A stretch of DNA of 64,000 nt from Planctomycetaceae bacterium (GTDB lineage Bacteria > Planctomycetota > Planctomycetia > Pirellulales > Thermoguttaceae), in the NCBI GenBank assembly GCA_004556055.1, contig SFIW01000004.1, positions 1-64,000 on the forward strand. The letters run 5' to 3'. Under the pieces are notes generated by a model. The model was not told where the DNA came from. It ran no database searches and was given only the letters and a program-made list of their open reading frames with translations. This document shows positions 8,194 to 17,089 of this stretch, one piece after another. Made by a program: the position numbers and the translations under genes. The first letter of the stretch is position 1. Every line of letters starts with the position of its first letter.

Positions 8194-9516
8194 TCAATTC
8201 GCCTCGCGACGAAAAAACGCTTTAACGCATCTCAACGTAAATAGAGCTAAGGTGAGAGCAACAAAACCAAACGCGCCTATTCCTAGAATAAAAATAGGAT
8301 CCTCAAACCATGAAGCCAAACTTTCCGAAAATTCATCGCGAAATACGACATATACGACGGTTGCCAACGCAAGAAAGGGACCGTACGGTATTTGTGGTCC
8401 CGATGAGAAGAAATGCCTGATAAAGCCAAAAAAAAGACCAAAAAAAGGCGCAAGGAAAAAGACGATCAACACGCCCTGCCAACCAATATACGCGCCTATC
8501 ATTCCGGTCAATATAACGTCGCCAAACCCCATCGCTTCAACGCCAAGCGCGACGCGTCCAACAATCCGAACCCCCCAAATCAAAACAACGCCGACAAAAA
8601 GTCCCAAAAGAGAGTTGAAGAGGTAATCAACCGAGGTCAGAGAGTTGCCCGAGTCTCCTGTTTTTAACGCGTAGAAAAAGAACGCTAACCCCAAAATCCA
8701 TACGAAGCCGACGACTCGCGTCAATGAAGATCGCGCTATTCGACGCCAAAAGATGAGAGTCGCCTTTTTTATCCCTAAACGTGGATAAAATCGTCGGTCT
8801 AAAAGCGCCGCCGACCAAAAGGACCAGATAAGACAGAAAAAAATAAAAAGGGCGCGAGTCGTAGCAAGCGAATCGCCGCCTCCTCTTACTTCCAAAAGTC
8901 GTACGATAAAAGCGCGCGCGCTCTGAGTCGTGTCGCCTGGTTCAAGACTCAAAGGAAGAAAGGTTGGAGTCAAAGGGGTTGCCGACGTGAAAAAAAACGC
9001 CCCTAAAATTCCCAAGACTGCGCCAGGAATTGTAAAAGAATCGGGGATTACATAATCGTCCAAATCGACTAGGGACGCACAGAGAAGAAGCCAGAAAAAA
9101 ACCAGCTCGATCCCCCACGGCGCAAAGGCGCCCACAAAACCTCCTTCGGCGCTAAGCATGATAAAACGCCAAGAGAGAAAAAGAGCGAAAATTAATTCTG
9201 TCAGGAAAGGTCGCAACCAAAAACAAGGCGATTCCCAACCAACGGGAAGAAGGTGAACGCGTTTATCCCTTCGGAGTTTACGCGAGACATGCCGCAGAAT
9301 AATGGGACCGACAATCGGAAGTTTCGCGCTCCACGATATCTCTTTCTCAAACGAGGAAAGTTCTCGCGGAAAACGACGCCACGCAGAACGATAGCGAGGA
9401 ACCCAGCCCAACTTGTCGACAAAATAATTCGCGACGCTCGCGGCAAAGGCGCCTATTGCAAAAACAGTTATGAGAACTGCATTACCGCTATTAGCTGCAA
9501 AAATTACCGATCCCAT
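8194..9516 (-). CDS. A24-family prepilin peptidase
   Basis: 440 residues with many membrane segments. The two catalytic aspartate regions of type IV prepilin peptidases are present: SLVDLDDYVIPDSF (about 149-161) and AMGFGDVIL (329-337, Asp334), followed by the GPQIPYGPFLA region. The enzyme cleaves leader peptides of type IV pilins and pseudopilins at the inner membrane. Two oddities stand out. The N-terminal domain lacks the two CxxC pairs of the classical bifunctional enzymes, so methylation may be absent or unusual. And about 180 residues separate the catalytic motifs, far more than usual, including a soluble loop and extra membrane segments. No pilin genes are in the window. Confidence 0.85.
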   Translation of the reverse strand: MGSVIFAANSGNAVLITVFAIGAFAASVANYFVDKLGWVPRYRSAWRRFPRELSSFEKEISWSAKLPIVGPIILRHVSRKLRRDKRVHLLPVGWESPCFWLRPFLTELIFALFLSWRFIMLSAEGGFVGAFAPWGIELVFFWLLLCASLVDLDDYVIPDSFTIPGAVLGILGAFFFTSATPLTPTFLPLSLEPGDTTQSARAFIVRLLEVRGGGDSLATTRALFIFFCLIWSFWSAALLDRRFYPRLGIKKATLIFWRRIARSSLTRVVGFVWILGLAFFFYALKTGDSGNSLTSVDYLFNSLLGLFVGVVLIWGVRIVGRVALGVEAMGFGDVILTGMIGAYIGWQGVLIVFFLAPFFGLFFGFIRHFFSSGPQIPYGPFLALATVVYVVFRDEFSESLASWFEDPIFILGIGAFGFVALTLALFTLRCVKAFFRREAN

Positions 9517-9564
9517 TTGACTTACTCTATTCCCTTTTCTACCGCGTTCTTCAGACTAGATCGA

Positions 9565-10464
9565 TTATTTAAAGGAAAGCGTCGCCACAATCGATACGTG
9601 ATCGCTCGCAAATCGCCCATTGGAATGTTTCACGGGATTGATCTTGAATTTCTCTACGTTCACACGGTCGTTCACAAATATAAAATCGATAATCAACCCC
9701 TTCTCAGGCTTCACCTTACCCCAGTTATGAAAGGTGTAGTTTTGAGCGATCTCACGTTCTTTTGCAATCTTATTGGTATCAATCAAGCCGGGAACGTCGT
9801 CAACGCCTTGCGTGATTGCTCGATACGCTTCCGACTTCTCCGTCACATTAAAGTCGCCTGTAACGAAGTAGGGAAATTCGCCGTGATTCGTCAGTTCCCA
9901 TCCCTTCTGCAAAAGGAGCTGAGCGCCCTTTTCACGCGCCGCTGTGCCTACGTGATCTAGGTGCGTGTTGCAATAGACGAATTCTTTACCAGTTTTCTTA
10001 CACTTGAATTTTCCCCACGTCGCTGTGCGGAAGCACTCCGCGTCCCAGCCTTTACTAGGCTTCTCGGGCGTCTCGCTTAGCCAAAACGTTCCTGAATCAA
10101 GCAACTCGAGGGCGTCTTCCTTGTAGAAGATTGCCATAATTTCTCCAGTATCTTTACCATCCTCGCGACCTACGCCGATTGAACGGTAGCCCTTAAGTGT
10201 TTCGTCAAGGTACTTTTTCTGGGGTGGCAAAGCTTCTTGAACGCCAAGGAGAAGCGGATCGCTTTCCTTCACAACCTCCACAAGCGTCTCTTTACGATTA
10301 TCCCAATAATTGTCTCCGTCGGATTTCGTCGCCAGACGAACATTAAAAGACATAACGTTGAAAGCGTTCGATTGAGAATCGTCTTGACCGGAGCAAAAAG
10401 TTGAAAATGCGCTAGCAACTCCGAGAACAGCCGACAATAAAAGACAAGATCTAAAAAATCTCAT
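9565..10464 (-). CDS. Secreted endonuclease/exonuclease/phosphatase-family protein
   Basis: 299 residues with a cleavable signal peptide (LLLSAVLGVASAFSTFCSG). The EEP fold motifs appear in order: MSFNVR, LLGVQEA (metal-binding Glu), YCNTHLDHVG, FVTGDFNV and the C-terminal FASDHVSI with the catalytic Asp-His pair. Secreted bacterial members of this group act on phosphodiesters or phosphomonoesters; the substrate cannot be told here. AAGGGA sits 4 bases before the ATG. The SGNH esterase gene precedes it by 91 bases and the prepilin peptidase gene follows by 48. Confidence 0.9.
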   Translation of the reverse strand: MRFFRSCLLLSAVLGVASAFSTFCSGQDDSQSNAFNVMSFNVRLATKSDGDNYWDNRKETLVEVVKESDPLLLGVQEALPPQKKYLDETLKGYRSIGVGREDGKDTGEIMAIFYKEDALELLDSGTFWLSETPEKPSKGWDAECFRTATWGKFKCKKTGKEFVYCNTHLDHVGTAAREKGAQLLLQKGWELTNHGEFPYFVTGDFNVTEKSEAYRAITQGVDDVPGLIDTNKIAKEREIAQNYTFHNWGKVKPEKGLIIDFIFVNDRVNVEKFKINPVKHSNGRFASDHVSIVATLSFK

Positions 10465-10555
10465 AGCGTCCCTTCCATTTATCTAGAAACTAAACGACGT
10501 CGATAAAAACCGGCGTCGTTCTAGAAACTACAATTGATAACCAAACAGGTAAAAT

Positions 10556-11692
10556 TTACTTCTGGATCGCCTTCTCGTGAATCGGGCGTAACACAGCCTC
10601 AAGAGCGTCCGTCATGCGATACATTCCAAGATCGTTCGGATGTGAGCAGTCGACTGTCCCGTCGGAATCAAGATCTTCGCCTAAAAGGGTATCGGCGGGA
10701 AGATAGAACAGATTATCCGTTTCTTTTTCGAGAATAGCAAATCCATTCTTCATCGCCTCATGATTCGCCACGTTCGTATTGTGACGATGCGTCACAATCC
10801 AATGATTAGAGTACCAACGATCTTCAACAAGGACGATCGGAGTTTCAGGGCGCAACTCCCGGAGTCTTTTAACAAAGGGAACCATTCGCTCATTAATAAG
10901 ATCCGCCGACATATTAGGCCCGGCGTCAAGGACATATATTTCGGCGTCAAGCTCGCCCAAGAGGTCGGCGATGGCCATTTCCATGCGCGCGTTTCCTGAA
11001 AAACCAAGATTGACGACGGGCACGTTTAGTCGACGTCCCAACATCGCCGTATAAGCGTTGCCGGGACGCGACGCGCAACCGCCATGCGCGATCGACGTTC
11101 CATAATAAACAATCGGCTTGTCTGTTCGAGGAGAAAGAGGAACGAACTCGCATCCCTCAGGAACGCCAAAAGAGAGCGCTTCAATCCCGTTGTAAAGGGG
11201 GAGATACGCCATATAATCGCGAGACTTCTTCTCCATGCCGGAAATCAGAACGCCGTTGAATTCACGAGAAGACGGTTGCGTGCAAGCCGCCCAACGCCAG
11301 GTTTGTGTCTCGGTATCCCAGGCGTAAAGATCAACGCCTGAGACGCCGGTCGCAGGCATGTGGGGCATTGCGACAGAACCGTTTAGAAGCGTATAGCGTA
11401 TCTTAATTTGATCAGTGTTAGCGCGGAAACGGACAACCTCGCCTGCAGAATGTTGAGAAAGATTCCACACAGCGGAAGGAATAAGCTCCTTCGCACGACT
11501 TGGAAAACGGGCAAAATATCGATCGACGTCGAGCCAGCCTTTATTCTCGACAGGCCATTTCGTCGCGTCATACCATGCCCATCCGTCTTCAATAATCGGT
11601 TCGACTGCCACGGGCTCCTGCGCGCGAAGGGACGCGTTCCAAAGGAGCGCCAGAAGAGTCAAACCTGCCAATACGCAGGGAATTCGTTTCAT
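10556..11692 (-). CDS. Secreted SGNH/GDSL-family esterase with N-terminal beta domain
   Basis: 378 residues from the ATG preceded by GAGG at 8 bases; a GTG three codons upstream overlaps that site and is less likely. The signal peptide is VLAGLTLLALLWNASLRAQ. Residues about 30-185 are a beta-rich accessory domain, and the SGNH hydrolase domain follows: IVYYGTSIAHGG (nucleophile Ser), NLGFSGNARM (oxyanion Gly/Asn), DAGPNMSADL and the C-terminal DCSHPNDLG with the catalytic Asp and His. Such two-domain planctomycete proteins are usually taken to be carbohydrate deacetylases or similar esterases. It begins 18 bases after argS and may share its transcript. Confidence 0.9.
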   Translation of the reverse strand: MKRIPCVLAGLTLLALLWNASLRAQEPVAVEPIIEDGWAWYDATKWPVENKGWLDVDRYFARFPSRAKELIPSAVWNLSQHSAGEVVRFRANTDQIKIRYTLLNGSVAMPHMPATGVSGVDLYAWDTETQTWRWAACTQPSSREFNGVLISGMEKKSRDYMAYLPLYNGIEALSFGVPEGCEFVPLSPRTDKPIVYYGTSIAHGGCASRPGNAYTAMLGRRLNVPVVNLGFSGNARMEMAIADLLGELDAEIYVLDAGPNMSADLINERMVPFVKRLRELRPETPIVLVEDRWYSNHWIVTHRHNTNVANHEAMKNGFAILEKETDNLFYLPADTLLGEDLDSDGTVDCSHPNDLGMYRMTDALEAVLRPIHEKAIQK

Positions 11693-11710
11693 AGCTAACA
11701 CCTCAAATAA

Positions 11711-13693
11711 TTACATTCTTTCTACCGTTTGAATTCCTAAGAGGTTGAGTCCTAGGCCTATCGTACGCGCCGTCAAATCGCATAAAAGAAGGCGATTGGA
11801 ACGAATACATTCATCCTCGGTCTTAAGGACTGGGCATCGTTCGAAGAATGACGAATATTTATTAGCAAGATCGTAGAGATACGCGGTAAGGAAATTTGGA
11901 CGATAATCCTTAGAAACGTTTTCGAGCGCCGACTGAAAACGCACAAGCTCAAAGGCAAGAGCGCGTTCAGCGGGATCGTTCAACGTCAACGTTCGCGTTC
12001 CATTTGCATATTCCTCACGAAGCGCTTCGACGTCGACGGAGCCCTTCGTAAAAATGGAGCGCACGCGTGCGTAAGCATACTGCATATACGTCGCCGTATT
12101 ACCGTTCATCGCCAGCATCTTGTCGAAGCTAAAGACATAGTCGCTCTCGCGATTTTGCGAGAGATCCGCGTAGACCAAAGCTCCAATGCCAACGCGACGA
12201 GCAGTCTCGCGCATCTCCTCTTCGCTGAAACGTTCGCCCTCGGGACGAGAAGCATTATTCTCGGCAACGACCGCATATGCGCGCGCTTCCGCTTCGTCAA
12301 GCAAAGACTTAAGTCCGACCGAGTCTCCCGAACGCGTCTTAAAAGGCTTTCCGTCGTCGCCAAGAACCGTTCCAAACTTAACGTGAGCCAACTCGACATT
12401 CTCCATGCCGATAAACTTCGCGGCTTCAAAGAGTTGTTCGAAATGGTGCGACTGACGGAAGTCGACAACGTAAAGAATCGCGTCCGGATGGAACCGATCT
12501 CGGCGGTATTCGAGGGTGGCAAGGTCGGTCGTCGCATACAAGAACGCCCCGTCGCTCTTTTGAATTAACATCGGAACGTCTTGATCCGGGAAAAAGATCC
12601 CTAACGCTCCCTCCGTCTTACGCGCAACGCCCTCGTCGACAAGCTTCTGCACGAGAGGACCAAGCATGTCGTTATAAAAACTTTCGCCAAGAGTTTCGTC
12701 GAAGGTTACGTCAAGACGTTTATAAATTTTGTCGACCTCGGCAAGACACAAGGGGATGATTTGTTGCCAAAGGGCGCGATTCTCCGCGTCGCCGTGATGA
12801 AGTTTCGACGTTTCCATTAAGACGTCTTTGCCGATTGTTTCACGTCCGGCTGCAAGCTTCGCAAGCTCCGGAGAACTTTCGACGGCGTCAATCTTACCGC
12901 GTACGCTCTCGACGTTTTCCTTTGCGACGGCGGTTTGTTTGGCAAGACGCTCGCGCTCCTTCGCGATAGCCTTCGGATTTTCTGCGCTTGTCTTCGCGCG
13001 TTCAGCGGCGTCCGCTTGCGCTTTTTGCGCCGACGCAAGTGATTCTTCGAGCTGCCCAATCTTACCTTTTGCGTCGTAGTAATCAACAAGCTGACGCGTC
13101 AAACGATAGAGTCGCGCGAGTTCGTCGACAGGAGCTTTCGAATAAGCCTCCGCGTCTAGGAAATTGCGATACCCGTAAAAAATCATGCCAAACTGTGTGC
13201 CCCAATCGCCTAAGTGGTTGTCGGAAACAACATCGTTGCCGAGAAATCTCAAGATCCGTGACAAAGAATTACCGATCATCGTCGAACGGATATGTCCAAC
13301 ATGCAACGGCTTCGCGACATTTGGGGCCGAGTAATCCAAAACGATACGACGCGGTTTAGCGACGCGTTCGACGCCAAGACGCTCGTCGCACGCCTCCTTT
13401 TGAACGAGGTCGGCGAGACAATCCGTTTTCACGCGAAGATTGATAAAACCGGGACCGGCAATCTCCGGCGCTTCGAAAAAGTCGGCGTAGTCAAACTTGG
13501 ATACGATGTCCGCCGCCACTTCACGCGGCGACTTTCCAAGCTTTTTACCTAAGGGCATTGCGAAATTCGCCTGATAATCTCCAAACTTTGCGTCCTGACT
13601 CGGGCGAATAAGGTCAAGATAGGGAGCTGGATCGACGCCGATCCCTTCAAGAGCGACAGAAAAACGATCTGCTAGTATTTTAATAACGTTCAT
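11711..13693 (-). CDS. argS: Arginyl-tRNA synthetase
   Basis: 660 residues, against about 550-590 for most bacterial ArgRS. It charges tRNA-Arg in the cytoplasm. The class I fold is shown by SAPNVAKPLHVGHIRST (HIGH-type motif HVGH at 131-134), the GDWGTQFGMI region, the YATTDLATLEYR stretch and a C-terminal DALR-type anticodon-binding helix bundle (ALAFELVRFQSALENV onwards). The extra length is an Ala/Lys/Glu-rich coiled-coil insertion at about residues 218-290, within the catalytic region. It follows rsfS by 18 bases, so the two form an operon. Confidence 0.97.
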   Translation of the reverse strand: MNVIKILADRFSVALEGIGVDPAPYLDLIRPSQDAKFGDYQANFAMPLGKKLGKSPREVAADIVSKFDYADFFEAPEIAGPGFINLRVKTDCLADLVQKEACDERLGVERVAKPRRIVLDYSAPNVAKPLHVGHIRSTMIGNSLSRILRFLGNDVVSDNHLGDWGTQFGMIFYGYRNFLDAEAYSKAPVDELARLYRLTRQLVDYYDAKGKIGQLEESLASAQKAQADAAERAKTSAENPKAIAKERERLAKQTAVAKENVESVRGKIDAVESSPELAKLAAGRETIGKDVLMETSKLHHGDAENRALWQQIIPLCLAEVDKIYKRLDVTFDETLGESFYNDMLGPLVQKLVDEGVARKTEGALGIFFPDQDVPMLIQKSDGAFLYATTDLATLEYRRDRFHPDAILYVVDFRQSHHFEQLFEAAKFIGMENVELAHVKFGTVLGDDGKPFKTRSGDSVGLKSLLDEAEARAYAVVAENNASRPEGERFSEEEMRETARRVGIGALVYADLSQNRESDYVFSFDKMLAMNGNTATYMQYAYARVRSIFTKGSVDVEALREEYANGTRTLTLNDPAERALAFELVRFQSALENVSKDYRPNFLTAYLYDLANKYSSFFERCPVLKTEDECIRSNRLLLCDLTARTIGLGLNLLGIQTVERM

Positions 13694-13710
13694 TCCTATG
13701 AGCCCTTTCC

Positions 13711-14133
13711 TCAGACCTCGGATTTTTTCTCATCTTGAGTTGCTGGAACGTCTTCGAGGGGAACCTCTTCCCCCTTCCCCCAAAGATCTTCCAGGGCATA
13801 AAACTCGCGAGTCTCTGGTTCGAAAAGGTGAACTACGACGTCGCCGTAATCAAGCACAACCCAGCGGCTTTCTTGATATCCGGCGACGCTTCTTCGCGCG
13901 TCGCCAAGATGCTTTTCAAACAGGTCGTCTATTTCATCGCTAATCGAATGGAGCTGACGACGGCTTGTTCCAGAGCCTATCACAAAAAAATCAAACGCTT
14001 GGGTAACGCCTCGAAGATCAAGAATCTTTACGTCCTCCCCCTTATTGTCGATGATCGTGCGAGCGGCCAAACGCGCGCGCTCAAGAGACGACGGTAAATT
14101 ATTCCCCTGCTGTATATCAGTCACTGTTTTCAT
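13711..14133 (-). CDS. rsfS: Ribosomal silencing factor RsfS
   Basis: 140 residues. RsfS binds ribosomal protein L14 and keeps the ribosomal subunits apart when nutrients are low. Family hallmarks are KILDLRGVTQAFDFFVIGSG, RQLHSISDEI and the end ESRWVVLDYGDVVVHLFEPE followed by YALEDLWGK. There is an extra charged tail of about 20 residues (VPLEDVPATQDEKKSEV). The first gene of an rsfS-argS transcript behind a clear promoter; the AAAGG before its ATG is unusually close. Confidence 0.96.
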   Translation of the reverse strand: MKTVTDIQQGNNLPSSLERARLAARTIIDNKGEDVKILDLRGVTQAFDFFVIGSGTSRRQLHSISDEIDDLFEKHLGDARRSVAGYQESRWVVLDYGDVVVHLFEPETREFYALEDLWGKGEEVPLEDVPATQDEKKSEV

Positions 14134-14248
14134 CCTTTATTCGCTAAAAATGGTAAAATGCACACTCGATCAAACGGTCTTCGCACGTCAAAGAAAACAG
14201 ACGTTCGTCATATCATTACGCAAGATTCCAAGAGCCGACCACGTCTGT

Positions 14249-14277
14249 ATTATATCGTGAGACGCCCCCTTTTACAA
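14249..14277 (-). promoter_or_regulatory. Sigma-70-type promoter for rsfS-argS
   Basis: Read on the minus strand: TTGTAA (14277-14272), a 17-base spacer, then TATAAT (14254-14249). Transcription would start near 14242, giving a leader of about 109 bases before rsfS. Confidence 0.65.
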
Positions 14278-14320
14278 GAGCGCACAGACCGACGTCAACG
14301 ATCAAGGAGCCTGAAGAAAT

Positions 14321-14349
14321 AAAAAAGGCCGTCAAAAAGACGACCTTTA
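14321..14349 (-). terminator. Intrinsic terminator of the tRNA-Asp cluster
   Basis: A 9-bp stem (14325-14333 with 14339-14347, including one G-T wobble) and an AAAAA loop, followed on the minus strand by a T-run (complement of 14321-14326). It lies just beyond the last tRNA. Confidence 0.8.
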
Positions 14350-14353
14350 TTAG

Positions 14354-14427
<74 letters not shown>

Positions 14428-14458
14428 ACGCTGTTCTGAAAAAAACTATATTTATTAG

Positions 14459-14532
<74 letters not shown>

Positions 14533-14577
14533 TCGCCTTGATTCTCTTAAAGAGAAACAACGGATCACACAAATTAA

Positions 14578-14651
<74 letters not shown>

Positions 14652-14695
14652 TCGCAACTCGTCATTATCATTGCTAACGTCAAGTTACAGCGATT

Positions 14696-14723
14696 AGTTT
14701 ACTCGAGATCCTGTCTTTGCCAA
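14696..14723 (-). promoter_or_regulatory. Candidate promoter of the tRNA-Asp cluster
   Basis: On the minus strand TTGGCA (14723-14718), a 16-base spacer and TAAACT (14701-14696), 45 bases before the first tRNA. Confidence 0.45.
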
Positions 14724-14862
14724 GGGGGATATCAAAAATATTTCCAAAAAGGCTCTCTCGAACTCTATAGACTCGACGACTCTCTCGTTATGCGTAAAAT
14801 CAAAAGCAACGTTCTTCCCTTCTTCCCTCTATTTTATGTAACCCGTACGAAATATCGGCGTC

Positions 14863-15735
14863 ATGTCGGATCAAGAAAAAACAATTCAGGCAACGCCTCA
14901 AAAGCGTCAAAAAGAACGAAAAAAGGGGAATGTCCCCATAAGCCAAGATCTGGTCGCCGCTCTTACCTTTTGCGTCGGAGCCTTCGTACTCATTGCTTCT
15001 GCTCGAAACGCGGCGACACGCGGAGCCGCATTCTTTTCAGATTCTCTTGGCACGGAATACGTCTTGCAGATGGACATAGATCAGTTTGTCGCAAAAATTC
15101 TGACGCTTATTTTTTCAGTTTTGAAGCATTGCTTATTCCTTTTCCTGGCCGTAGTCGTTAGCGTCGCAACGTCAACGCTGTTGCAAACACGCGGGCTCTT
15201 CCTCATAAAAAAGGCGGCGCCAGATTTCGCTAGACTCAGCCCCGCCAAATACGTCAAAAGACTATTTTCAGGAGAAACGGCCTTTCAAGCGTGCCTAGGT
15301 CTCGGTAAAACGTTCCTCTATATCGGTCTAGTCGCGTTAGCTATTTACCGTGACGCAGAGACGCTCGCAAGTCTTCCGTTCGGAAACTTTCCCAACATAC
15401 TCCTCTTTTCCTTCAAATTCTTGTCGCGCTTGATTTATCAGCTCTGCGCGCTCTCCCTTATTCTTGCGTCTTGCGACTATGCCTGGAAACGCTGGATCTA
15501 CGAGAAAAACCTTCGTATGACCGTTCAGGAATTTCGAGAAGAACTGCGCGAAGAGTCCGGATCGCCGCAAGCGAAGGGAGCGCGAAGATCTGCGCGACGA
15601 TCTCTCATGGAAAACGTTGCGGAGATCACGAGTCCCGCTCCTCCGCGACCGGTCTCGTCATATAAGACCGACGACTCTAGAAAACAAGCTCAAAACAAAG
15701 AAAAAAGGGACAAGACTCCGACCAGTCGTCGATGA
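14863..15735 (+). CDS. FlhB/YscU-like export protein lacking the autocleavage domain
   Basis: 290 residues. The N terminus matches the FlhB/YscU start (TIQATPQKRQKERKKGNVP, then SQDL). Four membrane segments follow at about 30-50, 82-108, 147-165 and 187-205, then the FlhB linker hallmark DYAWKRWIYEKNLRMT and QEFREELREESGSPQAKGARR (205-242). In FlhB the self-cleaving cytosolic domain with NPTH comes next. Here, after RRSLMENVAEI, the sequence turns into a Pro/Ser/Lys-rich disordered tail and stops. So it has the membrane part of the type III export switch protein but not the switch. No other flagellar or type III genes are nearby. Either a repurposed membrane protein or a decayed gene; the long intact frame favours a retained protein. 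Confidence 0.85.
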   Translation: MSDQEKTIQATPQKRQKERKKGNVPISQDLVAALTFCVGAFVLIASARNAATRGAAFFSDSLGTEYVLQMDIDQFVAKILTLIFSVLKHCLFLFLAVVVSVATSTLLQTRGLFLIKKAAPDFARLSPAKYVKRLFSGETAFQACLGLGKTFLYIGLVALAIYRDAETLASLPFGNFPNILLFSFKFLSRLIYQLCALSLILASCDYAWKRWIYEKNLRMTVQEFREELREESGSPQAKGARRSARRSLMENVAEITSPAPPRPVSSYKTDDSRKQAQNKEKRDKTPTSRR

Positions 15736-15774
15736 CTTATCCCTTATGCTCCATAAAATTAGGCCTCAAATCTG

Positions 15775-17079
15775 TTAGTTCCGATAAACGCTCCGTCCAC
15801 CGTCAAGGAGCAAGCTGTGTAAAACGCCGTCTTCCAACCGCGTTTCTAAAATGGCGCCGTTGCGAGCGTCGGTTCCTTTAGTTAAGATTCGTCCGGTCGT
15901 CAAATCTCGCGTTATTGAATAACCACGACTCAAAACAGCTAATGGACTAAGCGCATCCAATCGTCCGACCGCTTCACGAAAACTGGCTTGCCGTCGTTCC
16001 AATAACGACTCCATACACGTCGTCAATCGATCCTGCGTCTGAGACAACAAATCCGCTTTCTTCGAAGAAATCACTCCTAATGGATCCTTGAAGATAGGAC
16101 GCGAAGTCAGCGCCTGGAGCCTTTCTCCAGCGCGAGACCAATCCGCCTCTACAATCCGTGCAATATGCTTTCCCGCCTCGTCTATCGCGCGTTCGAAACG
16201 TGTATCGACGTCTTCAATCAGCGTCGCGACCGCCGTGGGCGTCACGCGGCGAACGTCCGCTGTAAGATCGCATATCGAAACGTCTATTTCATGTCCGATC
16301 CCTGTTATTACCGGAAGAACCGACGATGCAACCGCGCGCGCGCTAATTTCCTCATTGAAGCACCACAAGTCTTCAACGCTACCGCCGCCGCGAATCAAAG
16401 CGACGGCGTCAAGACGCATTGCCTCGCCGTATCTATTGAGAAAATCAAACGCCTGCGCAATCTCCCGCGCAGCGAATTCGCCTTGAACCCGCGTCGGAAT
16501 CAACACGATCTGCACGTATGGACACCGTGTTCGAAGCGTGTTAATAAAGTCGCGAAACGCTGCGGCCGACGGGCTGGTCACAACGCCGACCCGACTTATA
16601 AAAGGTGGAAGAGAACGCTTTCGCGACTCGGCAAAGAGTCCTTCTGCGCGAAGCTTCTCCTGAAGCGCTCGAAACTGGAGTTCGCGAACGCCAACACCAA
16701 CTGGAATCATCTTCGAAACGGAGAGTTGGTACTTGCCTTGAGTCACATAAACTTCCAGATTGGCGGAACAAACGACTTTGAGGCCGTTTTTAATCTGAAA
16801 AGGCGTGCGCTGAATCACCGACTTCCACATAACCGCCGGAATTTTCGATTCTGGATCCTTCAAGTCGAAAAAGCCATGACCATTATGGACGGTAAAACCG
16901 GAAATCTCACCCACAACGTTGACGCGTCGAATCGTTCCTTCGATGAGCGACTTCAACGACTTATTGAGCTGCGTTACGCTCATAGAGAGCTCGTCTGGCG
17001 CCTGCTCAGGCTCCTCGTCGATAAAGCCGACAAGATCGGATTCCGCTTGACTCGCGCGATTTCTCTTCGTATAGGCCAC
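15775..17079 (-). CDS. xseA: Exodeoxyribonuclease VII large subunit
   Basis: 434 residues, the usual length. With the small subunit XseB it degrades single-stranded DNA in both directions. The N-terminal OB-fold contains NVVGEISGFTVHNGHGFFDLKD in parts, and the catalytic domain shows RVGVVTSPSAAAFRDF, ALIRGGGSVEDLWCFN, PVITGIGHEIDVSICD and ADVRRVTPTAVATL. The C-terminal region ends in the family's LSRGYSI motif. The start is a GTG preceded by GGGGA at 6 bases. It lies 10 bases after a large lipoprotein gene, so both are probably on one transcript. No xseB is visible nearby. Confidence 0.96.
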   Translation of the reverse strand: MAYTKRNRASQAESDLVGFIDEEPEQAPDELSMSVTQLNKSLKSLIEGTIRRVNVVGEISGFTVHNGHGFFDLKDPESKIPAVMWKSVIQRTPFQIKNGLKVVCSANLEVYVTQGKYQLSVSKMIPVGVGVRELQFRALQEKLRAEGLFAESRKRSLPPFISRVGVVTSPSAAAFRDFINTLRTRCPYVQIVLIPTRVQGEFAAREIAQAFDFLNRYGEAMRLDAVALIRGGGSVEDLWCFNEEISARAVASSVLPVITGIGHEIDVSICDLTADVRRVTPTAVATLIEDVDTRFERAIDEAGKHIARIVEADWSRAGERLQALTSRPIFKDPLGVISSKKADLLSQTQDRLTTCMESLLERRQASFREAVGRLDALSPLAVLSRGYSITRDLTTGRILTKGTDARNGAILETRLEDGVLHSLLLDGGRSVYRN

Positions 17080-17089
17080 TTATTATCCC

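Noticed and set aside
10494..10524. Imperfect inverted repeat between the EEP and SGNH genes
   Set aside because: Stem of about seven pairs with mismatch and no T-run on either strand.
15540..15735. A frameshift removing the FlhB cleavage domain
   Set aside because: I checked the other frames to the xseA end; none gives NPTH or the following domain, so the loss is not a simple frameshift.
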